Origin: an uncultured Verrucomicrobiae bacterium
Lineage (GTDB): Bacteria > Verrucomicrobiota > Verrucomicrobiia > Limisphaerales > UBA1096
Direction: 5' to 3'
Length of the DNA stretch: 64,000 bases
Assembly: GCA_937770485.1 (NCBI GenBank)
Contig: CALJHX010000013.1
Location: 16,389-80,388 of the forward strand
The notes under the pieces are model-generated. The model had not been told where the DNA came from, searched no databases, and saw nothing but the letters and a program-made list of their open reading frames with translations. A program made the translations under genes and the position numbers. Every line of letters starts with the position of its first letter. Within the stretch, counting starts at the first letter, position 1. Below, in pieces: positions 42,852-52,236 of the stretch.

Positions 42852-43510
42852 CTAAAACACGAGAACCGTCTTGAGACAACTCAATCGTTCCAACGAAACC
42901 ATCTGACAAAATCGAACACCGGGGGAAACATTTATCGCGACGAGGAGTAATAATGAAACCGTATTGTGCAATCTTGCAGGTATAGGTCTCCTCGCTCATA
43001 CCAATGACATGCCGCAACACGTGTGACCCGTCCAGCGGCGGGATCGGAATCAGGTTGAAAACGCACAAAATCATGCTGATGAAAGCAATCGACCCCAAGT
43101 TGTGAACGACAGCTCCCGCGCCAACATCAATCGGCAGTTCAACAGCCAGACGATATAGCAACCATGAGCAGAATTGCCAAAATCACGTTCATCGCTGGGC
43201 CGGCCATCGAGACGAAAATATCATCACGTTTGCGGTTGCCGTAGTTGCTTGGGTTGACTGGCACCGGCTTGGCCCAACCAAAAATAAAGAAGTTGGGAAC
43301 GAAAAAAAAGATCGCCAGTGGAATCAGCACCGTGCCGATCGGGTCGATGTGCACGATCGGGTTGATGGTCATACGACCCATTACACGTGCGGTATCGTCA
43401 CCACACTTGTGCGCCATCCAAGCATGGCCAAACTCATGAAACGAGAGAAGTGCGACGAGGCAAAGCCACATCGCCACTCCGTTCGCCAGTTGAGACGGGT
43501 TAATATCCAC
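42852..43510 (-). CDS. Site-2-protease-like M50 membrane metallopeptidase (two frameshifts)
   Basis: An inner-membrane zinc peptidase of the M50 group. GTG at 43510 starts the conserved part (VDINPSQLANGVAMWLCLVA). The active-site LLSFHEFGHAWMAHKCGDDT supplies HExxH; FFVPNFFIFGWAKPVPVNP and VFNLIPIPPLDGSHVL supply the second metal region. Two breaks occur: near 43160, where VILAILL must jump to LLYRLAVELP, and near 42950, where QYGFII must jump to LLVAINVSPG. With both corrected the gene ends at TAG 42852-42854, 3 bases before tmk. Both breaks lie in otherwise well-kept sequence, suggesting assembly errors. Confidence 0.8.
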
Positions 43511-43524
43511 GTAGGCGCAGCGTA

Positions 43525-44565
43525 TCAGACTGTCGGGGGCGTCCCAACCAAAACCCGCTCGCGCATTTCTTCGGGCAGCCACTGGGCGTTCACACAGTTG
43601 ATCAATTTCTCGCCGCGCAACGCCCTGACAATCTCCTCCGCCGCCTTGGTGCGCATCTCCAGCAGCCCCTCAACGGAATAAAACGCAGTGTGCGGAGTGA
43701 GGATCAGGTTGATCTTCGTTTCATCGGCTTCGCGCCAAAGTTGAATCAGCGGCTCGTCTGCCCGGGCCGGTTCCGTCGGGAGCACGTCAACGCCTGCACC
43801 GGCGATTTTGCCCTCGCGCAGTGCCGCCGCCAACGCCGCCGTGTCCACCACTGCACCACGCGCGGTGTTCACGAGAATCGCGCCTGGCTTCATCCGGCCA
43901 AGGGCATCAGCGTCGATCATTTGCCTCGTCTCGTCAGTCAACGGCACGTGCAGCGACACCGCGTCGCTCGTCTCCAGCAACTCCGCGAGGCTGACCATCT
44001 CCACCCCAAACACCTTCTCGATGCCGGGTCGCAGATACGGGTCGTGCGCAATCACCCGCATCCGCATCGCCTTGGCCCGTTGCGCTGTCGCCTGGCCAAT
44101 GCGCCCCAGGCCGACGATGCCCAGCGTCGCCCCAGCCAAGCGCGGAACCGGCTCCACAACCCGGCAATCCCACGGCTCGAGCGACTGCTTCAGGCCTCGC
44201 TCAACCAGCAGAAACCGCCGGTTGCAGGCGATCAACATTCCAATAGCGTGGTCGGCAACCTCGTCCACGCCGTAGTCCGGCACGTTACAGACCGGAATGG
44301 CGCGCTCGGCGGCTCGCCGGTAATCCACCGCATCGTACCCCACTCCACCGCGGACAATCACCTGGCATTTCTCCAACCGGTCGATGATCCCGGCGGTGAG
44401 GGATACCTCGTGAAAAATAATGATCGCATCAGCATCCTCTACACGCCCCTCGAGTTCGCCTACTGAACGAGCCTGTAGACACTCGACCTTGGCCAAGCCG
44501 GAGAAAATCGTCTCCTCAGGCTCAACCGGTGGAGAGACGTAGTCAGTGATGACAACCTTAAACAT
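43525..44565 (-). CDS. D-isomer-specific 2-hydroxyacid dehydrogenase (CtBP/SerA-like)
   Basis: An NAD-dependent dehydrogenase of about 346 residues. The start at 44565 (MFKVVITDYVSPPVEPEE) is chosen because the upstream extension is not conserved-looking. Motifs in order are IIVRGGVGYD-like CQVIVRGGVGYDAVDY, the NAD loop LGIVGLGRIGQATAQRAKA, the catalytic Arg in ILVNTARGAVVDTAALA, Glu in GVDVLPTEP and His in LILTPHTAFYS. The last spacing and the VPDYGVDEVADHAIG segment resemble the CtBP/phosphoglycerate dehydrogenase group. The substrate is unknown. It is the first gene of the leftward operon, 15 bases before the M50 start. Confidence 0.9.
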   Translation of the reverse strand: MFKVVITDYVSPPVEPEETIFSGLAKVECLQARSVGELEGRVEDADAIIIFHEVSLTAGIIDRLEKCQVIVRGGVGYDAVDYRRAAERAIPVCNVPDYGVDEVADHAIGMLIACNRRFLLVERGLKQSLEPWDCRVVEPVPRLAGATLGIVGLGRIGQATAQRAKAMRMRVIAHDPYLRPGIEKVFGVEMVSLAELLETSDAVSLHVPLTDETRQMIDADALGRMKPGAILVNTARGAVVDTAALAAALREGKIAGAGVDVLPTEPARADEPLIQLWREADETKINLILTPHTAFYSVEGLLEMRTKAAEEIVRALRGEKLINCVNAQWLPEEMRERVLVGTPPTV

Positions 44566-44649
44566 CGCCGCAAAGCTACCGCCCAAACCACGCTTGGCCA
44601 AGCTCACTCGAACTTGCCTTGCCCGGACCACTTGGCCATTATCAGCGCC

Positions 44650-45411
44650 GTGAACCAACTCGCTCGTATCCCCACAGCCGCGATATTATTCATCGCCGGG
44701 ACAACCATGACCGCACTTGGCCAAGCCGAAAACCCTGCCGAAGCCTTGACCAAGGTTCACCATGCCCACGCCAAGGAGGAAGCGAACTACACTGCCACGC
44801 TGAAAAGCGAACCCAATAACGCCAACCTGTACCAACAACGTGGCGTGGTGCGGTTCTTTCAGCTCAAATTCACCAAGTCGCTGGCCGACTTCGACAAGTT
44901 CATCGAGATGACACCCAGCCGCGAACCGTACCATTGGCAACGTGGGCTCGTTCATTATTACGCGGGTAAATACAAAGACGGCCGCAAACAATTCGAGTCA
45001 CACCAGACCGTCAACACGCAGGACGTCGAGAACGCAGTGTGGCATTACCTCTGCGTTTCAAAAATCGACGGCGTGAAGGCAGCGGAGAAACTGTTCATAA
45101 AAATAACCTCCGACCGGCGCGTGCCGCTAAAGGAAATCCACGCGCTCTTCGCCGGCAAAGGCAGCGAACGGCAAGTATTGGATGCCATCAAGGCCGGCGG
45201 CCCCGGCCCAGCCGCACTCGCCCGCAATCAATTCTACGGCCATCTCTACCTTGGCCTGTACTTTGAGGCGCAGGGAAATGCCATAAAGACGGCCGAGTAT
45301 ATCGCCAAGGCCGCCAAGGGGTACGAGGCTCACGGCTACATGGGTCAGGTGGCTCGAGTCCACCACGAGTGGCTCCAGCAAAAAGTCAAAAACAAGGAAG
45401 TTAAACCCTAG
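44650..45411 (+). CDS. Exported tetratricopeptide-repeat protein
   Basis: A protein of about 253 residues. GTG at 44650 gives a signal peptide ending near ALGQAEN; an earlier TTG at 44614 is possible. Two to three TPR units follow: NANLYQQRGVVRFFQLKFTK, YHWQRGLVHYYAGKYKDGRK and, near the end, FYGHLYLGLYFEAQGNAIKT. The arrangement matches small periplasmic TPR proteins with a lipoprotein-NlpI-like fold common in planctomycetes and verrucomicrobia. It is divergent from the dehydrogenase gene and convergent with the RbsD-like gene. Function unknown. TTGGCCAA lies in its signal region at 44717. Confidence 0.8.
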   Translation: MNQLARIPTAAILFIAGTTMTALGQAENPAEALTKVHHAHAKEEANYTATLKSEPNNANLYQQRGVVRFFQLKFTKSLADFDKFIEMTPSREPYHWQRGLVHYYAGKYKDGRKQFESHQTVNTQDVENAVWHYLCVSKIDGVKAAEKLFIKITSDRRVPLKEIHALFAGKGSERQVLDAIKAGGPGPAALARNQFYGHLYLGLYFEAQGNAIKTAEYIAKAAKGYEAHGYMGQVARVHHEWLQQKVKNKEVKP

Positions 45412-45426
45412 AAATAAATCAACTCC

Positions 45427-45876
45427 TTACGACACGCGACACCCGATGGTAAGGAGGACGTTTGCCCAAAGCGCCTGGTCGGCGGTTTGAATCGTCAGCA
45501 CATGGTCGTCTGACATGACCTCATCGTAGAAATCCCACTTCTGGATCGGCTCCAGTTTCAGGCCCAACTTTGCCTCGCCAATGATTTGCTCGTACTCGGA
45601 CCAGACTGGCGGTGGACCGTGTTTGGCGTAAGGGTCATCCTCTGGAATACCCATCGTGTTGATGGCCTCCAGCGGAATTGCCGTAACCAATGCCCGCAAC
45701 ACCTGACTACAGGTCACCACTCCCGGCGATAGATTCAACGACACCAACTCGGCTTCCGGCCCGATTTTGGACGAGGCCGGATAGTTGCCGTCGCTAATCA
45801 AAACTTTGGAATGATGGCCCGCTTGGCCAAGTATACCATTGATCTCCGGATGGATCAGTTCAGAATGTAATAACAT
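45427..45876 (-). CDS. RbsD/FucU-family sugar mutarotase
   Basis: A 149-residue protein of the D-ribose pyranase / L-fucose mutarotase family, which interconverts anomers of imported sugars. Signatures are HPEINGILGQAGHHSKVLIS (catalytic His), DGNYPASSK, and the C-terminal VLTIQTADQALWANVLLTIG. The length suits FucU slightly better than RbsD. It is divergent from a ribose-type ABC transporter operon across 134 bases, consistent with a shared control region and a common sugar. The intergenic region has no obvious operator. Confidence 0.9.
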   Translation of the reverse strand: MLLHSELIHPEINGILGQAGHHSKVLISDGNYPASSKIGPEAELVSLNLSPGVVTCSQVLRALVTAIPLEAINTMGIPEDDPYAKHGPPPVWSEYEQIIGEAKLGLKLEPIQKWDFYDEVMSDDHVLTIQTADQALWANVLLTIGCRVS

Positions 45877-46010
45877 GTCGGAATTCTACCGACCGCCCCA
45901 GCGACTGCCAAGCAACGATTCCACAGCGCTTACCCAGGCGTGGATCAAAGCTTGAAGCCCCGGCATATTTCCCCTATTCACAGGCGACACTTTTAGATTC
46001 ATACGGCATC

Positions 46011-47021
46011 ATGAAACACATTGCTCAATACCTTGGCTTAACGGCTCTAACGATCGCCTTATTAACAGGCTGCTCACCTTCCAGCGACAAACCGACTACC
46101 GACGACTCGTCCAAAGCCGCTGGTGACACCAGTGCTCCAGCAAAAACCAAAGGGACCATCGCCTACACGCCGCTAACGCTTTCCAACCCTTTCTTTAAGG
46201 TCATCGGTGACCATATCACTGCGGAGGCCGCCAAAAACGGCTACGACACACTCATGGTCGATCCAGACATGAACGTAAAAAAACAGTCCGATCAATTCGA
46301 CGATTTCATTTCGAGCGGTGTTACCGCCATCATACTCGTACCATGCGACCGACTCTCGATTGGGCCCGCCGTGAAATTAGCCAATGCCAAGGGTATCCCG
46401 GTATTCACCGTCGATGCCAAGTGCGCGGCAGAGGGCGCTGAAATTGCCGGACACGTTGGCACTGACAATTTCCAGGGCGGTGAACTCGCCGGTCATGCCA
46501 TGATTCAAGCCCTCGGGGAAAATGGTGGCAAAGTGCTCATTCTGGATTTCAAGAAAGCCAACTCCTGCGTTCTACGCGTGGCCGGTTTTAAGAAAGTTGT
46601 CAATGCACACAATTCCAGTCGCACCACAGGCAAAATTCAAATCGTCGCCGAACTGAACGGCAATGGAGCCCGCACCGAGGGATACCAATCGACCGCAGAC
46701 GCCCTCCAAGCTCACAGCGACCTGGATGCAGTCTTCGCGATCAACGACCCGTCCGCACTGGGCGCCTACACCGCCATCGAGGAAGCCAAGAAACAGGACC
46801 AAATCAAGATCATTGGTTTTGATGGTCAGCTGGACGGTAAGCAGGGCATCAAAGACGGTAAAATTTTCGCCGATCCGATCCAGCATCCGGACAAGATGGG
46901 ACAACAGATCGTCCAGAATATCATCAAGTATCTTGCAGGTGAGGAGTACGAAAAGGATGCCCTTATTCCAGCTACGCTCTACGACAAAGCCGCAGCTGAT
47001 CAGGATCCTGATTTGAACTAA
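46011..47021 (+). CDS. Ribose-type sugar ABC transporter substrate-binding lipoprotein
   Basis: A 336-residue periplasmic binding protein of the peripla_BP_4 (RbsB) class. The lipoprotein signal ends at Cys21 (LTIALLTGCSPSSDK). The mature protein opens GTIAYTPLTLSNPFFKVIGD and has DDFISSGVTAIILVPCD, VGTDNFQGGELAGHAM and AVFAINDPSALGAYTAIEEA, typical of ribose/allose/xylose binders. The first gene of the binding protein-ATPase-permease operon; the ATPase follows after 9 bases. Ligand unknown; the divergent mutarotase suggests a pentose or deoxyhexose. Confidence 0.92.
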   Translation: MKHIAQYLGLTALTIALLTGCSPSSDKPTTDDSSKAAGDTSAPAKTKGTIAYTPLTLSNPFFKVIGDHITAEAAKNGYDTLMVDPDMNVKKQSDQFDDFISSGVTAIILVPCDRLSIGPAVKLANAKGIPVFTVDAKCAAEGAEIAGHVGTDNFQGGELAGHAMIQALGENGGKVLILDFKKANSCVLRVAGFKKVVNAHNSSRTTGKIQIVAELNGNGARTEGYQSTADALQAHSDLDAVFAINDPSALGAYTAIEEAKKQDQIKIIGFDGQLDGKQGIKDGKIFADPIQHPDKMGQQIVQNIIKYLAGEEYEKDALIPATLYDKAAADQDPDLN

Positions 47022-47030
47022 CCCAACTAC

Positions 47031-48557
47031 ATGCCCCCAAAGCCTGACTTGCCTAGCGGAACACCGCTGCTTCGTATGCGCGACATTCGAAAATCGTTCC
47101 CCGGAGTAAAGGCGCTCAAGGGGGTCGACCTCACACTTCAGGCCGGTGAGGTGCTGGCGTTGCTTGGTGAAAATGGAGCAGGCAAAAGCACACTGATAAA
47201 AATACTCGGTGGTGCACATCAAACGGACGAAGGCACCATTGAGATCAGCGGCCAACCGGCCTGCGTTGCCACGCCGCAGTTATCACAGGCCTCCGGTATC
47301 GGCATCATTTATCAGGAGTTCAACCTTGTTCCTTACCTGACCGCACGGGAAAATATTTTCCTCGGGCAGGAGCCCGGCCGAATCAGTTTCATCCCCAAAC
47401 GCGATGAGTCAGCCAAGGCAAGGGATCTGTTTGAGCGTATTGGCGTCGATATCCCGATCGAAGCTGAGTGCCACCAACTTAGCGTCGCCCAGCAACAGAT
47501 CGTCGAGATCGCCAAGACACTCGCCCAGAATGCCCGCATCATCGTCATGGACGAACCCAGTGCCGCCCTCTCGCCACGCGAAACCAAGGGTCTGTTCAGG
47601 GTTATTGATGAACTCAAGTCACACGGCATCGGCGTCATCTACATCAGCCATCGGCTGGATGAAATTTTCGAGATTGCCGATCGCGTGACCATCCTGCGCG
47701 ACGGCGAGCACATTGATACCCGGCCAATTACCAACCTCACTCGCGAGAAAATGATCGAATTAATGGTCGGCCGCAGTCTCGAGAAGGAATTCCCCAAGCG
47801 CGAGGCTACGCTTGGCCAAGCGAGGTTCGAAGTCACCAACCTTCGACGCGGCTCCCGAGTGCGCGGCGTTTCGTTCAACATCCGAGCTGGCGAGGTGCTC
47901 GGTCTCACCGGTCTTGTGGGTGCCGGTCGCACCGAGACCGCCCGACTACTATTCGGTGCCGACCGCCCTGAACATGGCATCATCCGCCTCGACGGCAAAC
48001 CTCTTAAAATCAAGTCACCGCGCGACGCCATCCGGCAGGGCATCTGTCTGCTTACCGAGGATCGCAAGACTCACGGCCTGGTGCTTGGCCTGACCGCCCG
48101 TGAAAACTTTGGACTGCCCAACTTGAGCCAGTTTGCCTCGCTAGGCTTTATCCGCCAACGGGAGGAATCCAGGGAGTTCCTTCGTTACGTCGATCAAATC
48201 CAAATCAAGATCGCCGACCCCGAACAAATCACAGGCACCCTCTCCGGAGGCAACCAACAAAAAGTCGTCCTCGCCAAATGGCTACAGCGAAATGCCGAGG
48301 TGATCATCTTTGACGAACCCACCCGGGGCATCGACGTTGGCGCCAAGTACGAAATTTACCAACTTATCAACCAGCTCGCCGAACAAGGTAAAGCCATTCT
48401 CATGATCAGTTCCGAGTTACCCGAAATCCTCGGCGTGAGCGACCGTATTCTCGTCATGAACGAAGGCCATATCACCGGCGAAATCACCGATATTGCCAAC
48501 GCAACACAAGAAGATGTTATGAACCTTGCAACTAAGCGAGAAGCTGTTGCAGCATGA
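47031..48557 (+). CDS. Sugar ABC transporter ATPase with two nucleotide-binding domains (RbsA type)
   Basis: A 508-residue duplicated ATPase. The first domain has LLGENGAGKSTLIKILGG, LSVAQQQIVEIAK and IIVMDEPSAALS; the second has the degenerate Walker A typical of RbsA/MglA (GLVGAGRTETARLLFG), LSGGNQQKVVLAKW and VIIFDEPTRGID. It energises uptake through the permease encoded next, whose start overlaps its stop (ATGA). Length and order match ribose/xylose/galactoside transporters. Confidence 0.95.
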   Translation: MPPKPDLPSGTPLLRMRDIRKSFPGVKALKGVDLTLQAGEVLALLGENGAGKSTLIKILGGAHQTDEGTIEISGQPACVATPQLSQASGIGIIYQEFNLVPYLTARENIFLGQEPGRISFIPKRDESAKARDLFERIGVDIPIEAECHQLSVAQQQIVEIAKTLAQNARIIVMDEPSAALSPRETKGLFRVIDELKSHGIGVIYISHRLDEIFEIADRVTILRDGEHIDTRPITNLTREKMIELMVGRSLEKEFPKREATLGQARFEVTNLRRGSRVRGVSFNIRAGEVLGLTGLVGAGRTETARLLFGADRPEHGIIRLDGKPLKIKSPRDAIRQGICLLTEDRKTHGLVLGLTARENFGLPNLSQFASLGFIRQREESREFLRYVDQIQIKIADPEQITGTLSGGNQQKVVLAKWLQRNAEVIIFDEPTRGIDVGAKYEIYQLINQLAEQGKAILMISSELPEILGVSDRILVMNEGHITGEITDIANATQEDVMNLATKREAVAA

Positions 48558-49900
48558 GAAATTTCAACTACATCGGATTTTTATTTGATTACGGAACGCT
48601 GCTCGTACTTGCCCTGCTGTGTGGTTGGTTTAGTTACGTCACGATTGAAGAACAATCGCCAACGAGCATTTCTGCTGCTGAGCGCTTGGCCAAGCGCGCT
48701 AGCGGCGAACTATCGACAGAAGCCAAGGTCATCGTACTCGCCCGCCAAGGCGGCGAAGGCGAATCGTTTGCCAAGACATTGAGCGAGCAATTGACTCAAG
48801 CAGGCATTTCGGTTGGATCAACCACCATTGGAAAGCCTACTGATGCCCGCAAGGCACTCACCGACTTTGGGAACACCGGCAAGGAACTTGCCGGTATCAT
48901 TGCCGACAAACACATGGCCAACTTTGCAAATGCCAACCTAGCCAAGCTTGGCCAAGCGCACCCCGGATTGGTCAAGGCCAAGATCTTCCAACCTGAAAGC
49001 TACCGGTGGCCAAACTTCCTGAAGAAGGAAAACCTGTTGAATGTGATGAAGCAAATTTCCGTGGTCGCCATCATCGCCATCGGAATGACCATGGTTATAA
49101 TTACAGCGGGTATCGATCTTTCAGTCGGCAGCCTGATCGCCTTTTCCGGCGTCATCACGGCTCTCACAATCCAATCGCTCGGCGGCAGCGCCCCCACATC
49201 TGGTGATCTTTGGCTTGGCGCAATGGTTGGGATTCTGGTCTGTGGCTTAGCCGGCCTTTTCACTGGTGGTCTAGTCACCCTGTTTCGCATCCCCGCTTTC
49301 ATTGCCACGCTCGGCATTATGTTCATCGCTAAGGGCTTGGCTTTCATTTTTTCCGACTCAGCCCCTGTCCCCGTTGGCAACGAGGCTTTCGGTTGGCTTG
49401 GGCGAGGACGCGACTTTTTGGGACTGCCCAACAGCGTGATCCTCATGCTGATCCTTTTTACCATAGCACATGTGATGATGACCCGAACCTCAATCGGTCG
49501 CTACATCTACGCCGTCGGGGGCAACCCAGAAGCCGCTCGCCTCTCCGGCGTACCGGTGAAATGGGTGCTGCTCTTCGTGTACACGCTCACCGGATTACTG
49601 GCCGGCTTAGGCGGCGTGATGGAGGCGTCCCTCCACACCACTGGCGACCCCAAGTCCGGCGACCTTGTTGAGTTAAAAGTCATCGCAGCGGTTGTCGTTG
49701 GAGGAACCAGTTTGGCCGGCGGCCAGGGGAGGATTACGGGAACACTCATCGGCGCATTTATCATCGCCGTCATCAACAACGGCATGAACCTCACCGGTGT
49801 TGAATCACACATGCAGAAAGTCATCTACGGCACCGTCATTCTCGTCGCCGTCCTGATCGACCGACTGAAAATCCACCTATTGAAGCTAAAAAAAACCTAA
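48554..49900 (+). CDS. Sugar ABC transporter permease (RbsC type) with an extracytoplasmic insert
   Basis: The 448-residue permease is over 100 residues longer than RbsC (about 320). TM1 (residues about 12-30) is followed by a hydrophilic insert at about 33-150 with alpha/beta character (AKVIVLARQGGEGESFAKTL, GKELAGIIADKH). Normal RbsC sequence then resumes with NLLNVMKQISVVAIIAIGMT, the family motif IITAGIDLSVGSLIAFSG, IPAFIATLGIMFIAKGLAF and VVVGGTSLAGGQGRITGT. The insert lies after TM1 and so is probably periplasmic, near the docking binding protein. Two TTGGCCAA copies lie in the insert (48686, 48948). From 49901 to 50140 there is no gene. Confidence 0.92.
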   Translation: MRNFNYIGFLFDYGTLLVLALLCGWFSYVTIEEQSPTSISAAERLAKRASGELSTEAKVIVLARQGGEGESFAKTLSEQLTQAGISVGSTTIGKPTDARKALTDFGNTGKELAGIIADKHMANFANANLAKLGQAHPGLVKAKIFQPESYRWPNFLKKENLLNVMKQISVVAIIAIGMTMVIITAGIDLSVGSLIAFSGVITALTIQSLGGSAPTSGDLWLGAMVGILVCGLAGLFTGGLVTLFRIPAFIATLGIMFIAKGLAFIFSDSAPVPVGNEAFGWLGRGRDFLGLPNSVILMLILFTIAHVMMTRTSIGRYIYAVGGNPEAARLSGVPVKWVLLFVYTLTGLLAGLGGVMEASLHTTGDPKSGDLVELKVIAAVVVGGTSLAGGQGRITGTLIGAFIIAVINNGMNLTGVESHMQKVIYGTVILVAVLIDRLKIHLLKLKKT

Positions 49901-50140
49901 CGCTCACCAACACCCTGCCCTCCGATGCTCCCCCCAACAATCAGTTGTTTTGTAGTAGATATTTTTTGAATCCCGAATACTCTGCATTCCCCGAACCCAA
50001 CTCAATCGCCCTGTCAATATTCTCAACTTAGGGACTTCGATAGTGGCCCAGTTTGGATACCTCGATCACACGCAATAAGAAACACAACAGGATAACAAAA
50101 CTAATTCAGCGAAGAAGTTGGTTTATTTAAATGGAGAGTC

Positions 50141-51871
50141 CTAGGAACTGACGTAGGTCTTGAGGAAAATTTCCTCGGACTCAATATTGCCAATGAGCAC
50201 CAACTCGTCACCGGCCTGCAACAGCTCCGTCGGGTCAAGGTGGATCAAGTGCGTGTCGCGGCCATTGATTTCGCGCTGAATGGCGATCACGCTGCAACCG
50301 GTGCGCTGGCGAATCTCGGACTCGACGAGTGATCTACCCTCGAGGTGCTCGGGCAACTCGATCCGGAAGATGTTCAACCCCTCCGCCACCATCAGGATGT
50401 CGCTATGCTTGAGGAGATTGAAAATGATATTCCCACCCATTGAGGCATAGGACACGACGAAGTCGGCCCCGGCACGGTGCAGCGTGCTAATATTACGCTC
50501 GGAGTTGGCTCGGCTGATGATTTGGATGTCGGGGCAAAGTTTGCGGCAGTAAATGGTAAGGTAAATGTTGGTGTCGTTCTGGCCAGTGGTGATAATGACC
50601 GTGGAGGCTTCTCTGATTTTGGCCTCTTCGAGCACTTCGATCCGGGCTGCACTGCCGTGCACGTAGTATTTCTCGTTGCGAATGCGCTCTGGCATCTCCT
50701 CGACTATCGTGTATCGGAGCCCGCGCTTGGCCAAGGCCCGCGCGGTGGCCCGGCCCACGCGACCGCCACCGATGATGACCACGTGGGATTCCTCAGCGTG
50801 ATAAATGCAAAACACCTGGTTGTAGTGCTGAATCATCTCCTTGGAACCGGCCAACACGAGGACGGTGCTTTCGCTGATCCGGGTGTCCGGGCCGGCACCC
50901 TTATATTCACCGCGATCCCACACGCCGACCACATTGGTGTGGGTCATCTCGCTGAAGTTACACTCGGCCAGAGTTTTGCCAACGATCGGTGTGCCGGTGA
51001 CCATGGCCTCGGCAATGAGTAGTTCGTCGAAATGCCCGATCACGTGTGCCATGGCGTCGTTGCCAATTGTCCGGCGCGCAAGGAACTGACCCATCATGTC
51101 ACCAAGCCGGATCACATTCTGACTCCCAGCCAACTCCAGAATATCCACTGATGCCTCCGCCTTGGCGAGTGTGACCACCTTCACCCGGTTATCCACCAAC
51201 TCACGCACGGTGAAGGCGATATTGGCGTTGGCCTCGTCCTTGCCAGTAGCAACGACCATCACCGATTGCTCGACACGGACATTTCGGAAGGCCTCGGGAT
51301 CGTCCGTTTCGCCCACAGCAACCACGAACCCCTGGTCATGCAGTCGCAGTGCCTCATCCTTGTCACTAACCAACAGCACGTACGGGATCGAGTACTGATC
51401 AAGCTTGTGAATGAGTGTCTGGCAGACTGGGTCGAGATTCGTGAGGATGACATGGCCGTGGGTATCCTTCGGTAATGTGCGGGGAGTGCGAGCAGCGTTC
51501 TGCGCCTCCATCCACGGCTCATAAGCAAAGCGGATGAAAGCAAAAGGAAGAATGACGAACATCGAAAACATACCGAAAAGCATCACTCCTAATGAATAAA
51601 ACTTGCCCAACGGTGAACTGAAAGTGATATCCCCGTAACCGAGTGTGGACATAGTGACCATGGTCCAATAAAAACCATCGTACCATTCGATCGCGTTATT
51701 ATTGTTGTCCGTTACCATATTCTCATGTCCTGCGATCCAATGAAACGCAACACTTGAGATTAGGATGAAGGCCAAAACTATTAGAACCAAACTGATCAAC
51801 TGGCGGACATTACGCCAGCCCGATGACTTGCCGTTGGTTAGCGTAAACAAGTTTGTTGGGAGGGTTTTCAT
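50141..51871 (-). CDS. Potassium channel with two RCK domains
   Basis: A 576-residue membrane protein. Two membrane helices (about residues 24-47 and 90-115) flank a pore loop with the K+ selectivity filter TLGYGD at residues 76-81. Two regulator-of-K+-conductance Rossmann domains follow: the first begins GHVILTNLDPVCQTLI and has a divergent dinucleotide loop; the second has a canonical one (SHVVIIGGGRVGRATARAL). TrkA-C-type modules end the protein (LIHLDPTELLQAGDELVLIG). It resembles MthK/GsuK-type ligand-gated channels; two tandem RCK domains on one chain are as in GsuK and eukaryotic BK channels. It stands alone. Confidence 0.9.
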   Translation of the reverse strand: MKTLPTNLFTLTNGKSSGWRNVRQLISLVLIVLAFILISSVAFHWIAGHENMVTDNNNNAIEWYDGFYWTMVTMSTLGYGDITFSSPLGKFYSLGVMLFGMFSMFVILPFAFIRFAYEPWMEAQNAARTPRTLPKDTHGHVILTNLDPVCQTLIHKLDQYSIPYVLLVSDKDEALRLHDQGFVVAVGETDDPEAFRNVRVEQSVMVVATGKDEANANIAFTVRELVDNRVKVVTLAKAEASVDILELAGSQNVIRLGDMMGQFLARRTIGNDAMAHVIGHFDELLIAEAMVTGTPIVGKTLAECNFSEMTHTNVVGVWDRGEYKGAGPDTRISESTVLVLAGSKEMIQHYNQVFCIYHAEESHVVIIGGGRVGRATARALAKRGLRYTIVEEMPERIRNEKYYVHGSAARIEVLEEAKIREASTVIITTGQNDTNIYLTIYCRKLCPDIQIISRANSERNISTLHRAGADFVVSYASMGGNIIFNLLKHSDILMVAEGLNIFRIELPEHLEGRSLVESEIRQRTGCSVIAIQREINGRDTHLIHLDPTELLQAGDELVLIGNIESEEIFLKTYVSS

Positions 51872-52236
51872 CGGGTGAATTTTACTCCGTGCCGCATACG
51901 AAGTTTAAGCGGCCGCCCGAAACAGGCATAAGGGATCGAGCCGAAAGATGGGGATGATGCGTGGATTTTCATTGGGACGCCGGGCTCACTGGAGACACGG
52001 CAGACGGACGAACAACCCAGGGCTGCCCATCCTGAACCCTGCTGCAATGTTTCAAATTGACTCAACTTTTTTCATGGCCCTTGGCCAAGTACCGAGCCCA
52101 AGTCGCTCGACATGGGCAATCCAACCCATTCGATAGTCGTTTGAAAAGAAGAATTTCACATGCCAAGCGCTTGGCCAAACAGAAGGTTTTGGTTTAAATG
52201 GGGCCGCGCCTGACAAGAGCCCACGCACCCGCCGCC
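51872..52236. other. Intergenic region with two TTGGCCAA sites
   Basis: About 365 bases between the divergent K+ channel and thioesterase genes. Two copies of the palindrome lie at 52081-52088 (TTGGCCAAGT) and 52171-52178 (GCGCTTGGCCAAAC), 90 bases apart. No reading frame or RNA is convincing; it must hold both promoters, but I cannot place them. Confidence 0.6.
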
